Shown here: piece by piece, positions 22,239 to 33,878 of the stretch
How positions within the stretch are numbered: position 1 is the stretch's first letter
How the letters are laid out: each line of letters opens with the position of its first letter
Source of the DNA: Heliocybe sulcata
Taxonomy: Eukaryota; Basidiomycota; Agaricomycetes; Gloeophyllales; Gloeophyllaceae
Assembly: GCA_004369045.1 (NCBI GenBank)
Contig: ML213511.1
Location: 240,273 to 304,272, forward strand
Length of the DNA: 64,000 nucleotides
Reading direction: 5' to 3'
Position numbers and translations under genes: made by a program
Notes under the pieces: generated by a model
What the model saw: only the letters and a program-made list of their open reading frames with translations
The model's database searches: none
What the model was told of the DNA's origin: nothing

Positions 22239-24006
22239 GGTGCATTGTGGCATGAAGGTTTTCGGTGACTCACGACGCTCATTAACATCCGGCTGGTTAG
22301 TGGTTTGGTTATTGTATAGCTCGTGTAATATTTGTATATACGACCTGCATGACACACGGATATCTTATGTAGCATCTTATTGGGTAGTTATACACGGTGG
22401 TTGTAATATCTCCTTGTGCGCAAGGATTTTGAGAATGTGTACTGAATATGCGACCGGTTTCAGGGTATCACTGAATGGTGAAGAAAAGCTTATTGTAAGG
22501 CGGATAAGGAGAGCTGATTCACCATTAACTGGCACAATACTGTACGTGTAAGTCGTTCATCCTTAGTCACTGGAGAACGTACTCGCAGCCGCCGGGTCTG
22601 CGAAAGACATGAACGCAATGTTGATATTGAATATGGCCCAGACCCTTGATTAGCTTCTTTTAACACACTTCATCTCCGCAGGGCCGTCAGGCTGAGATCT
22701 GGTTAGAGGTTGACGTTATCTCCGAAAAGGATACCAGCGCCTTGGTGACTTACGGCATGGTGAGCATGCTGAGACTTTGGCGGGTCCGGATTTTGGGATC
22801 GTGGCTGGTGTGGATTGAATAGTGGGTGCACAAGGTTCTTGGGCGGGGCCGTAGGCAGTTTTGCTTTTCTGTTCGCCGTCAAAGATTTCTCAACCAAAGT
22901 GGATGGGGCATTGGAGCTGGGAGACATCCATCATGTTTACGGAATACGCTATTTGAGATTGCGAAACTCCGACTCTGAAGGTTATAGGATAGCTCCGGCG
23001 GGGGGATGGAACCTACAAGGAGGCGAGCACTAGTGGGATGAATGTGTATCGAGTTGTGCAAACGGGACTAGAAGGTGATCGATTGGCGATAAAGCGTCAC
23101 GTAGAAGGATTGCAATATGGAGGAGTTGTTGATAGGACTGAGAAACCGAGACACTTGGATGCATAATATGAAGTCGCCTAGTAAGTATGGGTGCTGTCCA
23201 GTGTCCACGACTGGACCCGAACCAATTTGAAGACGTCTAGAGAGACAAGCCCGAGCGAAGGTCCCATTTGCAAATTGGTTACGAGATACCGCCCACCATG
23301 CAGAGGGAACCCAATACTAATCAAGAGCCTGACGGAGCATCATACGTGCAGCTGTCAATGTCTAATCGCAGTTTGGCTGTCGTGAAACCGGGCCCGTGGC
23401 TTGGCTCGGAAGCTAAAGTAAAGCCAAGTGCATCATGATGCGTTACGTTCACGTCGGCCAGTCGCTTGTGGCTCGCAGTACTGAGATCCAGCAAAAGGGA
23501 GGCCTTGTGAGCTCAGCATGCGCATCCAGACCGTGGAATATAAAGCAACTGGCCAGATGCGAAGCTAGTGATGGGAAGAGAAGCCCACTTGCTGTGTCAC
23601 GGTACCTTCTGCGGGACTAACGGAGTACGCAAATAGTGATGTCTGCAGAAGGTCTGGGCAGGAGATGTTAATGATGCAACTTGGAAAGAGTAATAAGCCC
23701 GGCGGTATTCTGAAACGTTGACGACAAATGATAACATATTAATTGCGACATATTCATTGCAAAGAGATAGATCTGGGTAATTCATACTCCGCGGCGCGCG
23801 ACGTTTGCTTGGAGGGTTAGTATACAAACTGGATCCCAGGACTATGAATACCGTCTCCCACTCCAGGCCACGGGTGCAGACCGCCCTACCGACTTACGTC
23901 TTGACTATGCGCACGGTACTTCCGCTCACTCAGCCATAGCTTTCCCTCTTTCTGCCAGGCGGGTCCCTCCTTTCCGGCCGTCTCCAACTTTTTGGGTCCA
24001 TGACAG
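22239..24006. other. Intergenic, one small uncertain ORF
   Basis: Holds the 3' flank of the coiled-coil gene and the upstream region of the first DUF6533 gene. Apart from the small minus-strand ORF listed separately, nothing is supported. Confidence 0.4.
22703..22927 (-). CDS. Small hypothetical ORF, about 60-74 aa
   Basis: Starts ATG at 22927 and reads a Pro/Lys/His-rich peptide (SLTANRKAKLPTAPPKN, then HPLFNPHQPRSQNPDPP). A good intron could start at GTAAGT after HAHHA and end in CAG near 22693, after which a stop follows at once, giving about 61 residues. It has no recognised domain. It may be a real small gene or chance. Confidence 0.22.
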   Translation of the reverse strand: MSPSSNAPSTLVEKSLTANRKAKLPTAPPKNLVHPLFNPHQPRSQNPDPPKSQHAHHAVSHQGAGILFGDNVNL

Positions 24007-25471
24007 ATGTCTGACGGTGGAATCCCGGTCGAGTTACAAAGTTGGATTTCTTTGCTCGAGGGGTTACGGGCCATCCAGTATAGCGCTTGTAAGTGACCTA
24101 CCTCCCCCGCTATCTCGACTACTATCGAGGATCAACGCGCCATTTCTGGGCAGTCGCTTCTTTCACGTTCATTGTATGGGATGTCTGCATCACGCTGGAT
24201 CAAGAGGTCAAATATATCTGGTCGTACGTCTACCCTCTTTGGGAAGCATGTGTCACTCTGAGCTCAACGGTTTCAAGGCAACCTGCCACATCCCCCTTGA
24301 AATGGCTCTTTCTATTCAACAGATACTTTGCCGTAGTAATACAACTGTAGGTGCTTACGCTCCTCGGAAGTATTCTCTACGATGTGATTATTTGGCAGAA
24401 TTTTTCTCCTGGACTACAACGGTGTTCTCCTGGTTCTCGGGGGCAGCACCCATGTGTGCCGGCTGTGGTTCACCCTCCAAAGTCTGGCGATCCAAGCTTT
24501 GACTTCCGCGGCAGAGGTCATGCTCGGGATAAGAGGTACGACTGGTCCGCAATCCGCAGCTACTGATCGCTCTGAACATAATCCAGTGTACGCTCTGTAC
24601 AACCGCAGCCGCACTATGGGCATCGTGTTAGCCGCCCTCTTTGGCGCCGAGCTGCTATCCGTCGTACCCATCTACGCCACCGAAATACCGCGAATGCCCT
24701 TCAGCATTCTATGTAGCCCTTTGCCGTCCCAACCCACAGTATCGTTCTTCGCTTATGTTGTGTAAGCGGCCGCATCTACGCTGCTCTCCAGCTTATCTGA
24801 ACCTGAAATTTACAGATCCGTTGCCCTCGTGGTGCAAACCATACTGCTCCTGTTGACCCTGAAACCGACTATCGCGGCCATCAGGGCGGGGTGGGGAAGA
24901 ACGCCCATTATAGTCACCCTGCTGAGGGACGGGAGCTGGTCGTTCATTCTGCAGTTCGGTGCGTGCTTACGGGTTGTCTGAGTATGCGGAATCCTCATTC
25001 ACGTCCAGCCATGGTGCTGATAAATACCACCTTCAATACTGTGTTTGGAACATTCCGGGGATGCGAGGCATCAGTGTACGTCCTTGTTAATCCCTTCTCA
25101 CACGCATTGCGTCTAAGCATACCCAGGACAGTTGGCAAATAACAATGCTCTCTTTCTCCGTGAGTTTCCAGTCTACTCTCCCATCCTATCCTATTCGCAT
25201 GCTGACATCTCATCTCCAACAGAGCTGCCGCCTCGCTCTCAACCTCTTCGGCCTAAACGTTCCATGTCCAGAAGGCGACACGGACCGGCTCTCGACGAAC
25301 ATCGAGCTGCCGGTCGACATGTACGAGTTGGACTCGCGGCGCGCCGGCGCGGAGGGATACGTCGGGAACCCGGCGTCCAGCTCGGCGTCGTTGACGCTTG
25401 TGGGCCCGGCGAGCCCCGATAGACCCAGCCGGCGCGATTCGTGGGGGCTCGTTACCGTGGTGAGGAATTAG
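24007..25471 (+). CDS. DUF6533-type multi-helix membrane protein
   Basis: Exon 1 (24007-24088) reads MSDGGIPVELQSWISLLEGL, and exon 2 opens at 24154 with SFTFIVWDVCITLDQEVKYI. That is the family signature: a helix, then a short acidic loop with E-V-x-x-I/F-W. Next come PLKWLFLFNRYFAVVIQL, a helix with VYALYNRSRTMGIVLAALFG, and the closing SCRLALNLFG. About seven membrane segments are expected, with a cytosolic tail of some 80 residues. The family is greatly expanded in mushrooms and has no proven role. A receptor-like function is often suspected but not shown. The ATG upstream of 24007 runs into a stop at once, which fixes the start. Confidence 0.8.
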
Positions 25472-26043
25472 GCACCTGCGTCTCGGATCGTGCGCTGACT
25501 AGGTGAATCCAGGCGGAGTGACTGCGATGTCTCGGTGGCAGTTTCTTTGGCGGGTAGATTCGCCCTATCCACACTCTGAGTCACGAGAGGTTGGGTGGGC
25601 TTTTGGGAGATGGATGTGAACTATGACAATGTCGGCGTGTTACATAGAGGTCGCGTTTGCCCTGTATTAGTACGTCACCCCTGTGTACAACTTCATCAGC
25701 ATATCCGGGAGTTCCAATACCGTCTACGACAATGTGCATCTCATTGTAAGACAGGGTGTCCGGGTCGGTTAATACGCGCAGTCGCTCGCCCGATTATCGT
25801 TCTATCCGTAGACTTCAGCAGCCTAACGACTATAACACACATATTACTTACCACACACCCTGCGTCATATTACTTCTCGATGGACTTTCGTGGATCACCG
25901 CCTCGGCAATGGAAGAGGTCTGGAAAGAAGCCGCGCTCAGTGGCTTACATAAGCATTACACCGGTGCATTCGCGATCAAAAGTAAACACTCGTCTGGCCG
26001 GCAGAGGTTTCTCGTCCGTTCTCTCCCGCTCACCACGACCAGC
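25472..26043. other. Intergenic before the SUMO gene
   Basis: About 570 bases with only chance reading frames. It should contain the SUMO promoter, but no site stands out. Confidence 0.4.
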
Positions 26044-26593
26044 ATGTCCGACCAGGAAGACCAGGCGACGCAGGACCCTGTCCCGAAAGTCGAGGACCCG
26101 AACGCACCGATCAATATCAAGGTGCGTTCTGCGTTCGAATTGCGGGGGGTGGTGGTGGTGGTGGTGGTGGCATGGGGCTCACAAGGGGCGGACAGGTTGT
26201 CACATCGTCGGGAGAGGAAGTGTTCTTCAAGATTAAGCGGAACACGAAACTTAGCAAGCTGCAGGCTGCGTATGCGGCGAAGGTGGGCAAGGATGTGGGC
26301 TCGATTCGGTGAGCAAGGGTTTACAGCTTTGGTATGCTTGCTTATTGGCGATCTGGGGAAATTTTTTCAGATTTTTGTATGACGGTCAGCGGATAAATGA
26401 GGATGATACGCCGGCGTCGTTAGAAATGGAGGATAGTGGTATGTCCTGGATCGATGATCTCGAACGAGCGTGTCTGATAGAGTGAACGTGCAGATACGAT
26501 CGATGTGATGGTGGAACGTACGTCTACAATATGGTGTCTTTTGTCGGCAGCAGTGCTCACCGTCGTCATGCAGAGGTCGGAGGATCAGCCTAG
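26044..26593 (+). CDS. SMT3: SUMO, ubiquitin-like modifier precursor (100 aa)
   Basis: Five exons join in phase: 26044-26121, 26196-26308, 26371-26438, 26494-26517 and 26574-26593. The acidic leader (MSDQEDQATQDPVPKVEDPN) is followed by the ubiquitin fold: INIKV, VFFKIKRNTKLSKLQAAYA, IRFLYDGQRINEDDTPASLE and DTIDVMVEQVGG. The protein ends GG-SA, so a Ulp-type protease must trim two residues to expose the Gly-Gly used for conjugation to lysines. It acts mainly in the nucleus. Intron 1 contains a GTG run (26149-26170). A fourth exon of only 24 bases and a last one of 20 make this a finely split gene. Confidence 0.95.
26149..26170 (+). repeat. GTG microsatellite in SUMO intron 1
   Basis: About seven GTG units in tandem inside the first intron of the SUMO gene, just after its 5' splice site. 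Likely variable in length between strains. Confidence 0.7.
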
Positions 26594-28131
26594 TCTTGCG
26601 TTTGCTCTGTATCATTTTCCTCGCATTTCTTCTCTCCATTTTGTTTTTGTCATATTACCCCGCCCTGTATTGACAGCTCCGTTTTCCTACCGTGTTTGAA
26701 CCCGGGATCCGCACGTTACGTGATATCTGCTACCAGATTGTGGCTAGAGTGCCACAATCTCGGATGATGTTGGAGCGTTTCGTCCTCGCTGTTATTGCTA
26801 ATCGGTTCTCCCCCATCTCAAGATTCTCCAATGCAATCTCGTATATCAGGCGGATGCGAACAACATACGCGAAGTGGATCACCCTTCACTGAATCTCAAT
26901 AGCGGGGTACTAGACAGATTCATGACTTTACATCTCAGGGACCGATCATGCGGTTACAAGCCTTCCAAAAAACAGGGACCGAGCTCGCTAGAATTCACCC
27001 GTACCATATTATCGCGAGGACCCTTGCGACCAAAGGCCGTCTCGGTAAACCGAAGCGGTGAGTGAGCAGCCTAGCTTCACTGCGCTAAGCGTTCATATGA
27101 TTGGCAGGTTTTCAGGACAGATGTCGCAGTTACACAACGCACTCAATATTGAAGCATGCCCGGTGCTGGCCAAGCTTCATGCATTTTCCCGACTTCGTTT
27201 CTCAAAACCCCTCGCCCACGAGCCGCTTCCAGATGCACATCGCTTTCGTCGAGATGCCACTAAATGCCTCCATCGCTTCCAGGTCGGATCATCGGTGGCC
27301 TTGGGGACACTAATTGAACCTATATCTATATAGGCCTGTGGAAAGAGATATACGACCGGCCTTCACTATCGTTATCCAATACGCTAAGGTAAATGGTAAT
27401 TTCGAATGGGCCAGTGGACCCATGGATGAAGACGGGCGCCGCAATGACTATGACTGACCTCCACCCAAGTGCCGGCCACATCTGCTCCACCACGAGGGTC
27501 CTGGCAGTGCATAGAGCAAGTCTTTCCGTCGGCTCTTCTGATAAATGAGAACGCTCGGGCTTCCGACGAGTGCAGGATAGTCAATACTTCGACCGCCAGA
27601 CCAGGCAACGATGAACTCGCTGCGGACGTCTCCTCAATGAAACCGAGTAGGCAAGTAACGCGTTTCATAGGGAGACTAGTTTCCCGATAGCCTTGGTTGC
27701 GGCTCCCGAAAGCTAGCGCTTGGAATTTGCAATGCCAGCTGAACATAATTTCGGGCGGCGAGCTCATCAATCCAGGTTATTAACTCTGCATGCATATTGA
27801 CAAAATGCCTGATGGATAGACGTGGTTAGATGTTATACCCGAAGGTTGTTCGAGCGCGAGTGCGAGATTGCTGCGTTTAAGCAGAATTACCTGATTGAGT
27901 AGACGACTGACCAACTTGGGAGTCGCCCGAACATATCCTCTTACCTGGCATTGCATTCAAGGCTATCAGAAAACTAGACAAGTTTCCCTACAAAATCCGT
28001 TACTCGCCACTTGAGGACACGTACGCAATTGGTCTACCATGGACTGGGTTTTCCTATATCCATTGCGAACTTATTCAAGCATATACAATCTTCTGGCGAT
28101 GTGCATCTTGTAAAGCTACCTGTCGCTAGCT
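26594..28131. other. Intergenic, holds one copy of a dispersed repeat
   Basis: About 1.5 kb with no supported gene. Bases 27625-27668 match 56151-56194 (see repeat entries). Confidence 0.4.
27625..27668 (+). repeat. Dispersed 44-base repeat, copy 1
   Basis: Begins GACGTCTCC, includes CAATGAAACC and AGTAGGC, and ends TCAT. It matches 56151-56194 at 38 of 44 bases without gaps, in the same orientation. Similarity fades on both sides. It is probably a fragment of a spread-out repeat family. Confidence 0.55.
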
Positions 28132-28835
28132 ATGACAAAGTCCGCAAATCTCTCGCAACTCAAGGACAGCCTGGCGCAACGTCTGCTCATGGACCCGGAG
28201 CTGACATCCACAGAGGACACCGCTGCCTCCTCACTAGCCGACTTCGCATCCTACCTCTCCTGCGAAGTCTGGCCTCGTCTCCCCGCCGAACTGCAGAACG
28301 CATCGCACTCCACCCTCACCGATGTCCCAGACATCGAGGACCTGCCTCTCGAAGACCTGACGCCCCCGACGTTCACAGACACGCTGCTCTCGTACGGCCT
28401 CTGCTCAGACGACGAGGGCGCTATCCGGCTGCTCCGAAAGGTCCTGCAGGACTACGTCAAGGAGACCTGTGCGCCTCCGCCCGTGTGGTCCGCGACACGC
28501 ACTACGGAATGCGAGCTGTGCGGGCGGGAGGTGCCTTTGACCTACCACCATCTCATCCCTCGCTCGACCCACCCGAAGGTCCTCAAGAAGAAGTGGCACC
28601 CGGAGGAAATGCTCAACTCAGTTGCTTGGTTATGTAGGTGAGCAAACTCGAGCTCCAGCTTCTATGCGCGATGTTGACCCCAGGCAGGCCTTGTCACTCA
28701 GCTGTACACCGCGTTGCATCGAATGAAGACCTTGCGCGAAGCTACTATACTCTGGACCTGCTCCTCGAACGCGAAGACATTCAGAAATGGGCGAGATATG
28801 CGTCTAAGCAGCGGTATGGCGTGAAACGAGGGTGA
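28132..28835 (+). CDS. HNH-domain protein (217 aa)
   Basis: Two exons, 28132-28637 and 28688-28835. The N-terminal 120 residues are helical and acidic with no known match. The C-terminal part is an HNH/treble-clef fold: CELCGREV (first Cys pair), TYHHLIPRSTHPKVL (the HH core), SVAWLCRPCHSAVHR (second Cys pair with His) and a closing helix. In known HNH nucleases the Cys pairs hold zinc and the second His of HH is the catalytic base. Related fungal proteins are uncharacterised, so DNA or RNA cutting is only inferred. The intron splits the second zinc pair region. There is no signal peptide, so it is probably nuclear or cytosolic. Confidence 0.82.
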
Positions 28836-29154
28836 TATGCCTTTCATCTCTCACATGCTCCTCTGGCGAGGACCTTTGCTCTTCTGTTGTATCTCTATGG
28901 CATTCATTACGGACAATGACATCGAAAGAAAGCTGCTATGGTATCTGATGCGAGGAACTAAGGCTACTGACATACTCAAATACAAAGAAAGCGTCGACAA
29001 TGCACGAAAAAGCTACAAACGAACTAGAAATACAAAGGGATCTTGCTAACAAAGGAAAACACTAACCATCACAAAGCATAAGACAATGAAACGAAATCGG
29101 CTGCGTTTAACGATACCCCACCAGCGCTCGCTCAGTGGCACGATGACCATCTAC
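28836..29154. other. Intergenic between convergent genes
   Basis: About 320 bases between the stops of the HNH gene and the kinase-like gene. A/C-rich, nothing supported. Confidence 0.4.
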
Positions 29155-31807
29155 TCAAGTCAACATCCCGAATTCATACTCCAACTCCCTCATCGCCTTC
29201 CCAGTCTCCTCCACCATATCCTTCTTGAACGTGTCCCTCTGCTTATCATCCGCGTCATCTCCCAAAGTCTCCGCCCTTCCGAAATCAATAATCCTGTAGC
29301 TCGGCGTCTTGATCGACCGCTTGTCAGGACGTGCCGTCAGCGGGCCCGGCTGCACGAGAATGTTGCGCACGTAAAACGAGTTCTGCAGAAAGTTCGCGTA
29401 ATGAAGACGCAGCAAGAGCGAGAAGCATTCCGCCCTGCAAAAGAGGGTCAGCGGACCGAATAGAGCATGCGCTCACAACCGACACCTACCTCTCATCGTC
29501 CGTGAACTTCCCCGGCTCAATCGGCTCCCCACACTCCTCCAGCAACAAGATCGGGCTCCTCTTCTCCCATTCATTACTCGCACTCCCGGCGTGGCTCCCA
29601 AAGGGTTCATAATACCCAAAGAACTTCGGGACGACCGCACCCACAGGCACAGGATACCTGATAGGCGTCACCAAATTATAGCCACACCACTCCTCCTGGA
29701 GGTGCTTCGGGAAGGCATGGTACGTCCTGGCCTCGTTCCTAATCAACGACCTGGGCCCTCTCTGAGGCAGAGCCGTCTTGGCCGCGACGGTGACCATCCC
29801 GTTGGGCGAGTTCGCGGAGAGAGGCTCCGGGAGTTTCAAGGGCGCGCGATAAACGAACGAGTGGTGGCCCACGCCCATCTTGTTCGCTCTCAAGAGGTAC
29901 AAGTGAGCGGTACGCGGGTTTTCCGGGTCCATCACGTCGCCCTCCGCAGGATCAGGGCGAGGCCAGACGCGCCTGTACTTGAAGGTCTTATCCGCCTTCG
30001 CTTTGTCCTTGCGCTCCGGGCTGGACGACGCGCTGGACGACGCGCTGGACGACGCGCTCTTCGAGCCGTCGTACGCGCCTGAGTAGTGCCGGTCGTGCGT
30101 CCCGGCAGCCATAGTCTCCTCGTCTGGGTCGTGCACGACGAGCACGTCTGGAAAGAACTTCCTGGGGATGAACTCCTCGAGCTTCGGAAGACCTGCGGTG
30201 GAGAATGGATCGTTGACGGCGGACTTCCGCGACGGCCGGGCCTCGTTAGACACGTACGCTGCTTTATCGGCAGAGTCGGATGGCTTGACGTGCATCTGAG
30301 TAGGTTCCTCGGCGCCATCCCCCTCTGACTTCACAGGGACAGCGAAAAAGACGAAACGACCTGTCACACCCTCCTGGTCATCAGAGCTCTCCTCCTCTCC
30401 CTCGTGGCCGGCGGTCTTGCCGTCCTTGTCGTTAGCCGCCACCTCCTCCGTCGCCTTCGGAATAGCATCCCCTTGCTCGCTACCTCCAATGAGAGACTCG
30501 ACCAACTTCCGCACATCCTCGGGCAAGCTGTCGATGAACCCGCTCTTCGCTTCGTCGTCACCTTCAGCTTTGGCCTCGTCCTCGTCGTCATCTTCAGCTT
30601 TGGCCTTGCCCTCGTCGTCATCCTCAGCTTTAGCCTTGCCCTTGCCCTTGTCGTCCTTCTTGCCTTCCCCCTTCTCCTTCTGCCCTTCGCCTTCCCCGGG
30701 CTCGACCTTCTCAATCTCGACCACGTCGAGCTCATGGAACAAGAACTTCACCTCCTTACTTACAACTCCCAACGTCCCCTTCGCATCCAGCCTCTTCACG
30801 TCAAAGAACAAGGAATCCACCTTTCCCGGCAGCAGCTCCTTCCCCGGCTTCACATTCTCCCGCATAAACCTCGCCATCTCCCTCCGATACTCGGGCGTCG
30901 TCGGGTCCTCCACCAAGCGCGCATACACCGGGGTGGTGCGCATGTGTTCCTGCACCTCCGGGGAAGCGGTGTTCCACAGTCGTACACGCTGTGAGGGTGC
31001 CCAGAGGCTCGTGCACACGAAGCCGAACTCGTTGACAGCGGGGCGGTCCGTGTAGTTCGGGATCATCAACTGCTCGCCTTCGTAGGAGGCGGATCCGTAA
31101 GTCACAGAACGAGCACCCCGCCCGGCACCCTCCTTCTCTTTTCCCTTCCCTTCAGCAGGCTTGTCCTCCTGTTCCTTGGCTTCCCCAGACTCACATTCTT
31201 CCTTGGCACCTTCGTCGACGTCCGTAGCCTCCGGCTTGGCGTCGGACGCTTGCTCCTCCACCTCGTCAGGGTTCTCTACCTCGGGACCATCGTATATGCC
31301 TTCATCACGCTCTGCCTGTGCCTCCTCCTCCGACTCGGAGTCGTCATGCCGCTTTTCGTAGATCTCCAGCTCGAACGCCGTATCCTCTTCATGATCTGAG
31401 CCTTCGTCCACAATGCCCAGTGGTACTCTACCAGTCAGCCCACGATCTTCTAGCGCTCGCGCCTCCTCATAGGGCAGCCTCAGCACGGGCCAGGGCCTGC
31501 GAACACGAGGTTTCGGCTCAGGGAACGCGAAGCGGGACTCGTCGTAGTTCTCGCCCAGCTCGCGGATCATGCTTCGAGACCAGACTGTGACGAGCTGTGG
31601 CACACTGGGGATGCGTTGGATCCAGAAGAAGTCGGCGAGCGTGTGGCCCCAGATGATGTCGTTCGGGGTGCGCATGCCGTATGGCGGTGGCCTGGGCAGT
31701 AGCTTGCCCTCCGGGTCGCGCTCCCAAGAGAGGAAGACATCGCGCTCGCGCGGTACGTCAGGCTTAAGGGCGGGCGTGTATTCATATCGAGGGAGGCCGC
31801 TGTACAT
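29155..31807 (-). CDS. Protein-kinase-like protein lacking the catalytic Asp (865 aa)
   Basis: Two exons, 31807-29490 and 29434-29155. The C-terminal third is kinase-like: a Gly loop (MGVGHHSFVYRAPL), VAAK with the usual Lys, a helix-C Glu (NEARTYHAF) and a hinge-like ILLLEECGEPI. The catalytic loop reads FLQNSFYVRNILVQ, in which the HRD Asp is absent though the Asn remains, and IIDFGRAE keeps the metal-binding DFG. The domain ends soon after DFG, so the C-lobe is short. This is how I recall the mushroom family, rather than damage here. The middle is highly acidic, with repeats of KAKAEDDDE and a SASSSASSS run. The start was set at MYSGLPRYEYTP; an upstream ATG would add a His-rich stretch encoded by a CAC repeat. 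Confidence 0.8.
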
Positions 31808-31835
31808 GTTGTGCGCACGATAGGTGTGGCACTGG

Positions 31836-31862
31836 TGGTGGCGGTGGTGGTGGTGGTGGTGC
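31836..31862. repeat. TGG/CCA trinucleotide run upstream of the kinase-like gene
   Basis: About nine TGG-like units with one interruption. If translated on the minus strand from the ATG at 31864 it would give poly-His. I place it in the leader instead. Confidence 0.6.
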
Positions 31863-31864
31863 AA

Positions 31865-32466
31865 GGCAGAAAGGAACGGGGGATGGGTCGAGCAGACGCC
31901 AGCTATTTAAGGCAAAAGTAGACAATGGGTAACCTAGCTGACACGCGGTGAGCCATGAGCCACATTTGCCACACTGCAAGGATCGTCTGAGTCAATACGG
32001 ACCCATATCGCGAGGTGATCGCCGATCATCGGGTCACATCACAGTCGCGTCGGGTCACAATCACGCCCACTGTTCGCCTCATTCGGCAGGTGCAGTACCT
32101 CCCAGGCAGTCCGCCATCACCGAGCGCTAACAGGTCACCGCTGAAAGTTTCTTAGCGTACTTACTAGGCGTCTCTTGATCTTGATACTAAGGATCCGGCT
32201 GCGCAGTACGCGAGACGAAGTCGCCCACAATGAATCTGCAATGAAGGAGAAAGGGAGTAGACGATGCAAATATCGTTGAAGATAGCGACTCATATATTTA
32301 TGGCGGGTGACGATGTGAAGGTATGAAGGTATGACGTATGCAGACGCGTTGTGTACTTTAGGCAATATTAATCTCATTCCTCGTTCTAGAACCTGACACA
32401 AGTGCATATAGTCCTGAGCGCTAATACGTAGGAAATTAATACGATAGCATTATCTTCAAAAGTCCC
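31865..32466. other. Intergenic
   Basis: Upstream region of the kinase-like gene and downstream region of the F-box gene. Only short chance frames. Confidence 0.4.
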
Positions 32467-33878
32467 TCAGCATAAGCAGGTATCATCCAATCTCGGTGAA
32501 CACTCCAACGTTAAGTGTTCTTCATCATCGCCCCCGTCAGCGAGGGCAGCACCGTCTATAACCAAACCTGCCGCCTCCTCCACGAGTCCCATACATACCC
32601 TCCAAATCCTACGTCTATTCTTCCATCCAAGCGACTCCTCCAGCTCGCCCTCGTCACCCTCCTTCAGCATCATAAAGACCTTTCTCCAGTCACCGCCTTC
32701 GTTCGTGCTGAACTTCAGATCCGCTTCGAGCACATATGGCGCATACATCACACGCGATCGCCAGAACGCCTGGGATGACTCGAGACGAAGGACTGCTACA
32801 GCACGCGAAGCCATACGAAGCGCGGCGACAGCCGGTGTCGGAAGGTAGGCAACGAGGTGGAACAGGAGTTCCCAGGGAAGACGGGACAATATGTCCGTTG
32901 CAGCGCCAGCACACATAAGTGGACGCGAGAAAAGAGGAGGCGAAGGCGAGGTATTGATCGGGGGAGGATTTGACAGGAGGTCCTGAAGTGCTCGAACGTT
33001 TACCGGATCGGATACGTATTCCTAGCGAAACGCCTAATCAATCGTCACGCCAGATTGCAAGAGAACTGGATGTACTTCCTGTCCACGCTGAACACTCCAG
33101 TACTGCTCATTAGACGTATGCTCATAGTCGAGCTGCAGACAACTGTCGACGCCACAGCTGGCATCGCAGTGTGTGCCTAACACATGGTGCACGACGTTCC
33201 ACGGTATTCGCTTGATACCCAGCTGCGCCTGCTTATATTCGAGAGCGGCTTCGAGAATTTGCAGGCACGCGTCATGGAGTGGGTATGACCATTCGCTGCG
33301 GGGCTCGTCGTTACGGAATTCGCCGTACACGGTCAGACCTCTCTCGGTGGTGTTCTCGTCCAATTCCTCGTGGTCTTCGGGTAGAGTATCTAATATGGTG
33401 TTAATGGAAAAGTCCAGAGTGGCTCGGCAAGGGCTTGCCTTGGTAGCGGTATGGTACAGCCGCCTCATTCAGACCTGCACCAAGCGCACTCTATAAAGCT
33501 GTTGCGAAATCTCACAATGACGGGGCCACTCACAGCACTCTAGACCGACCCCGGAAATCCAGTATCCATCCCTTAATACCATTCCATCAGGGTACGTCTT
33601 TCCATCCTCCCTCTCTTCATAATACGGCGCAATCACGCGCATACGCTGAAGCCACTGCACGCATCCCCCTCTCAAATCGACAAACACGCAACCAAAAGGT
33701 GATAGCAGACGCTCACCATCATGTCCTCTTTCGAGATTTTCGTCCCGTCATAATAGTAGTAATCCTCGTTAGAGGACCATTCAGCTATAGCATCCTTGTC
33801 CGGGTCGTCTGGACCTGCTTTGGTGCGTTCTTGGGTTGAGAAGGGGCCGCCGCAGAGGGAGCAGTAGTATTCATCCAT
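32467..33878 (-). CDS. F-box protein with N-terminal Cys pair (about 383 aa)
   Basis: The N-terminus reads MDEYYCSLCGGPF, the conserved opening of a mushroom F-box family. The F-box near residue 225 reads ILSRLPWELLFHLVAYLPTP followed by ALRMASRAVAVL. In known F-box proteins this motif binds Skp1 and brings a target to an SCF ubiquitin ligase. Proposed exons are 33878-33717, 33654-33534, 33389-33076 and 33021-32467, which keep the frame. The intron between 33533 and 33390 (144 bases) is longer than the others. Sequence inside it also reads as MRRLYHTATKASP, so a small extra exon there cannot be excluded. Its target is unknown. Confidence 0.78.

Noticed and set aside
21102-22355. 417-residue open frame on the minus strand
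   Set aside because: It lies opposite the real coding exon of the coiled-coil gene and is Arg/His-rich low complexity from the mirrored GC-rich codons.
30417-31055. Ser/Leu-rich 212-residue plus-strand frame
   Set aside because: It is the mirror of the acidic repeat of the kinase-like gene.
33390-33533. Extra exon reading MRRLYHTATKASP in the F-box gene
   Set aside because: No acceptor gives that frame without an immediate stop, while a single longer intron keeps phase.
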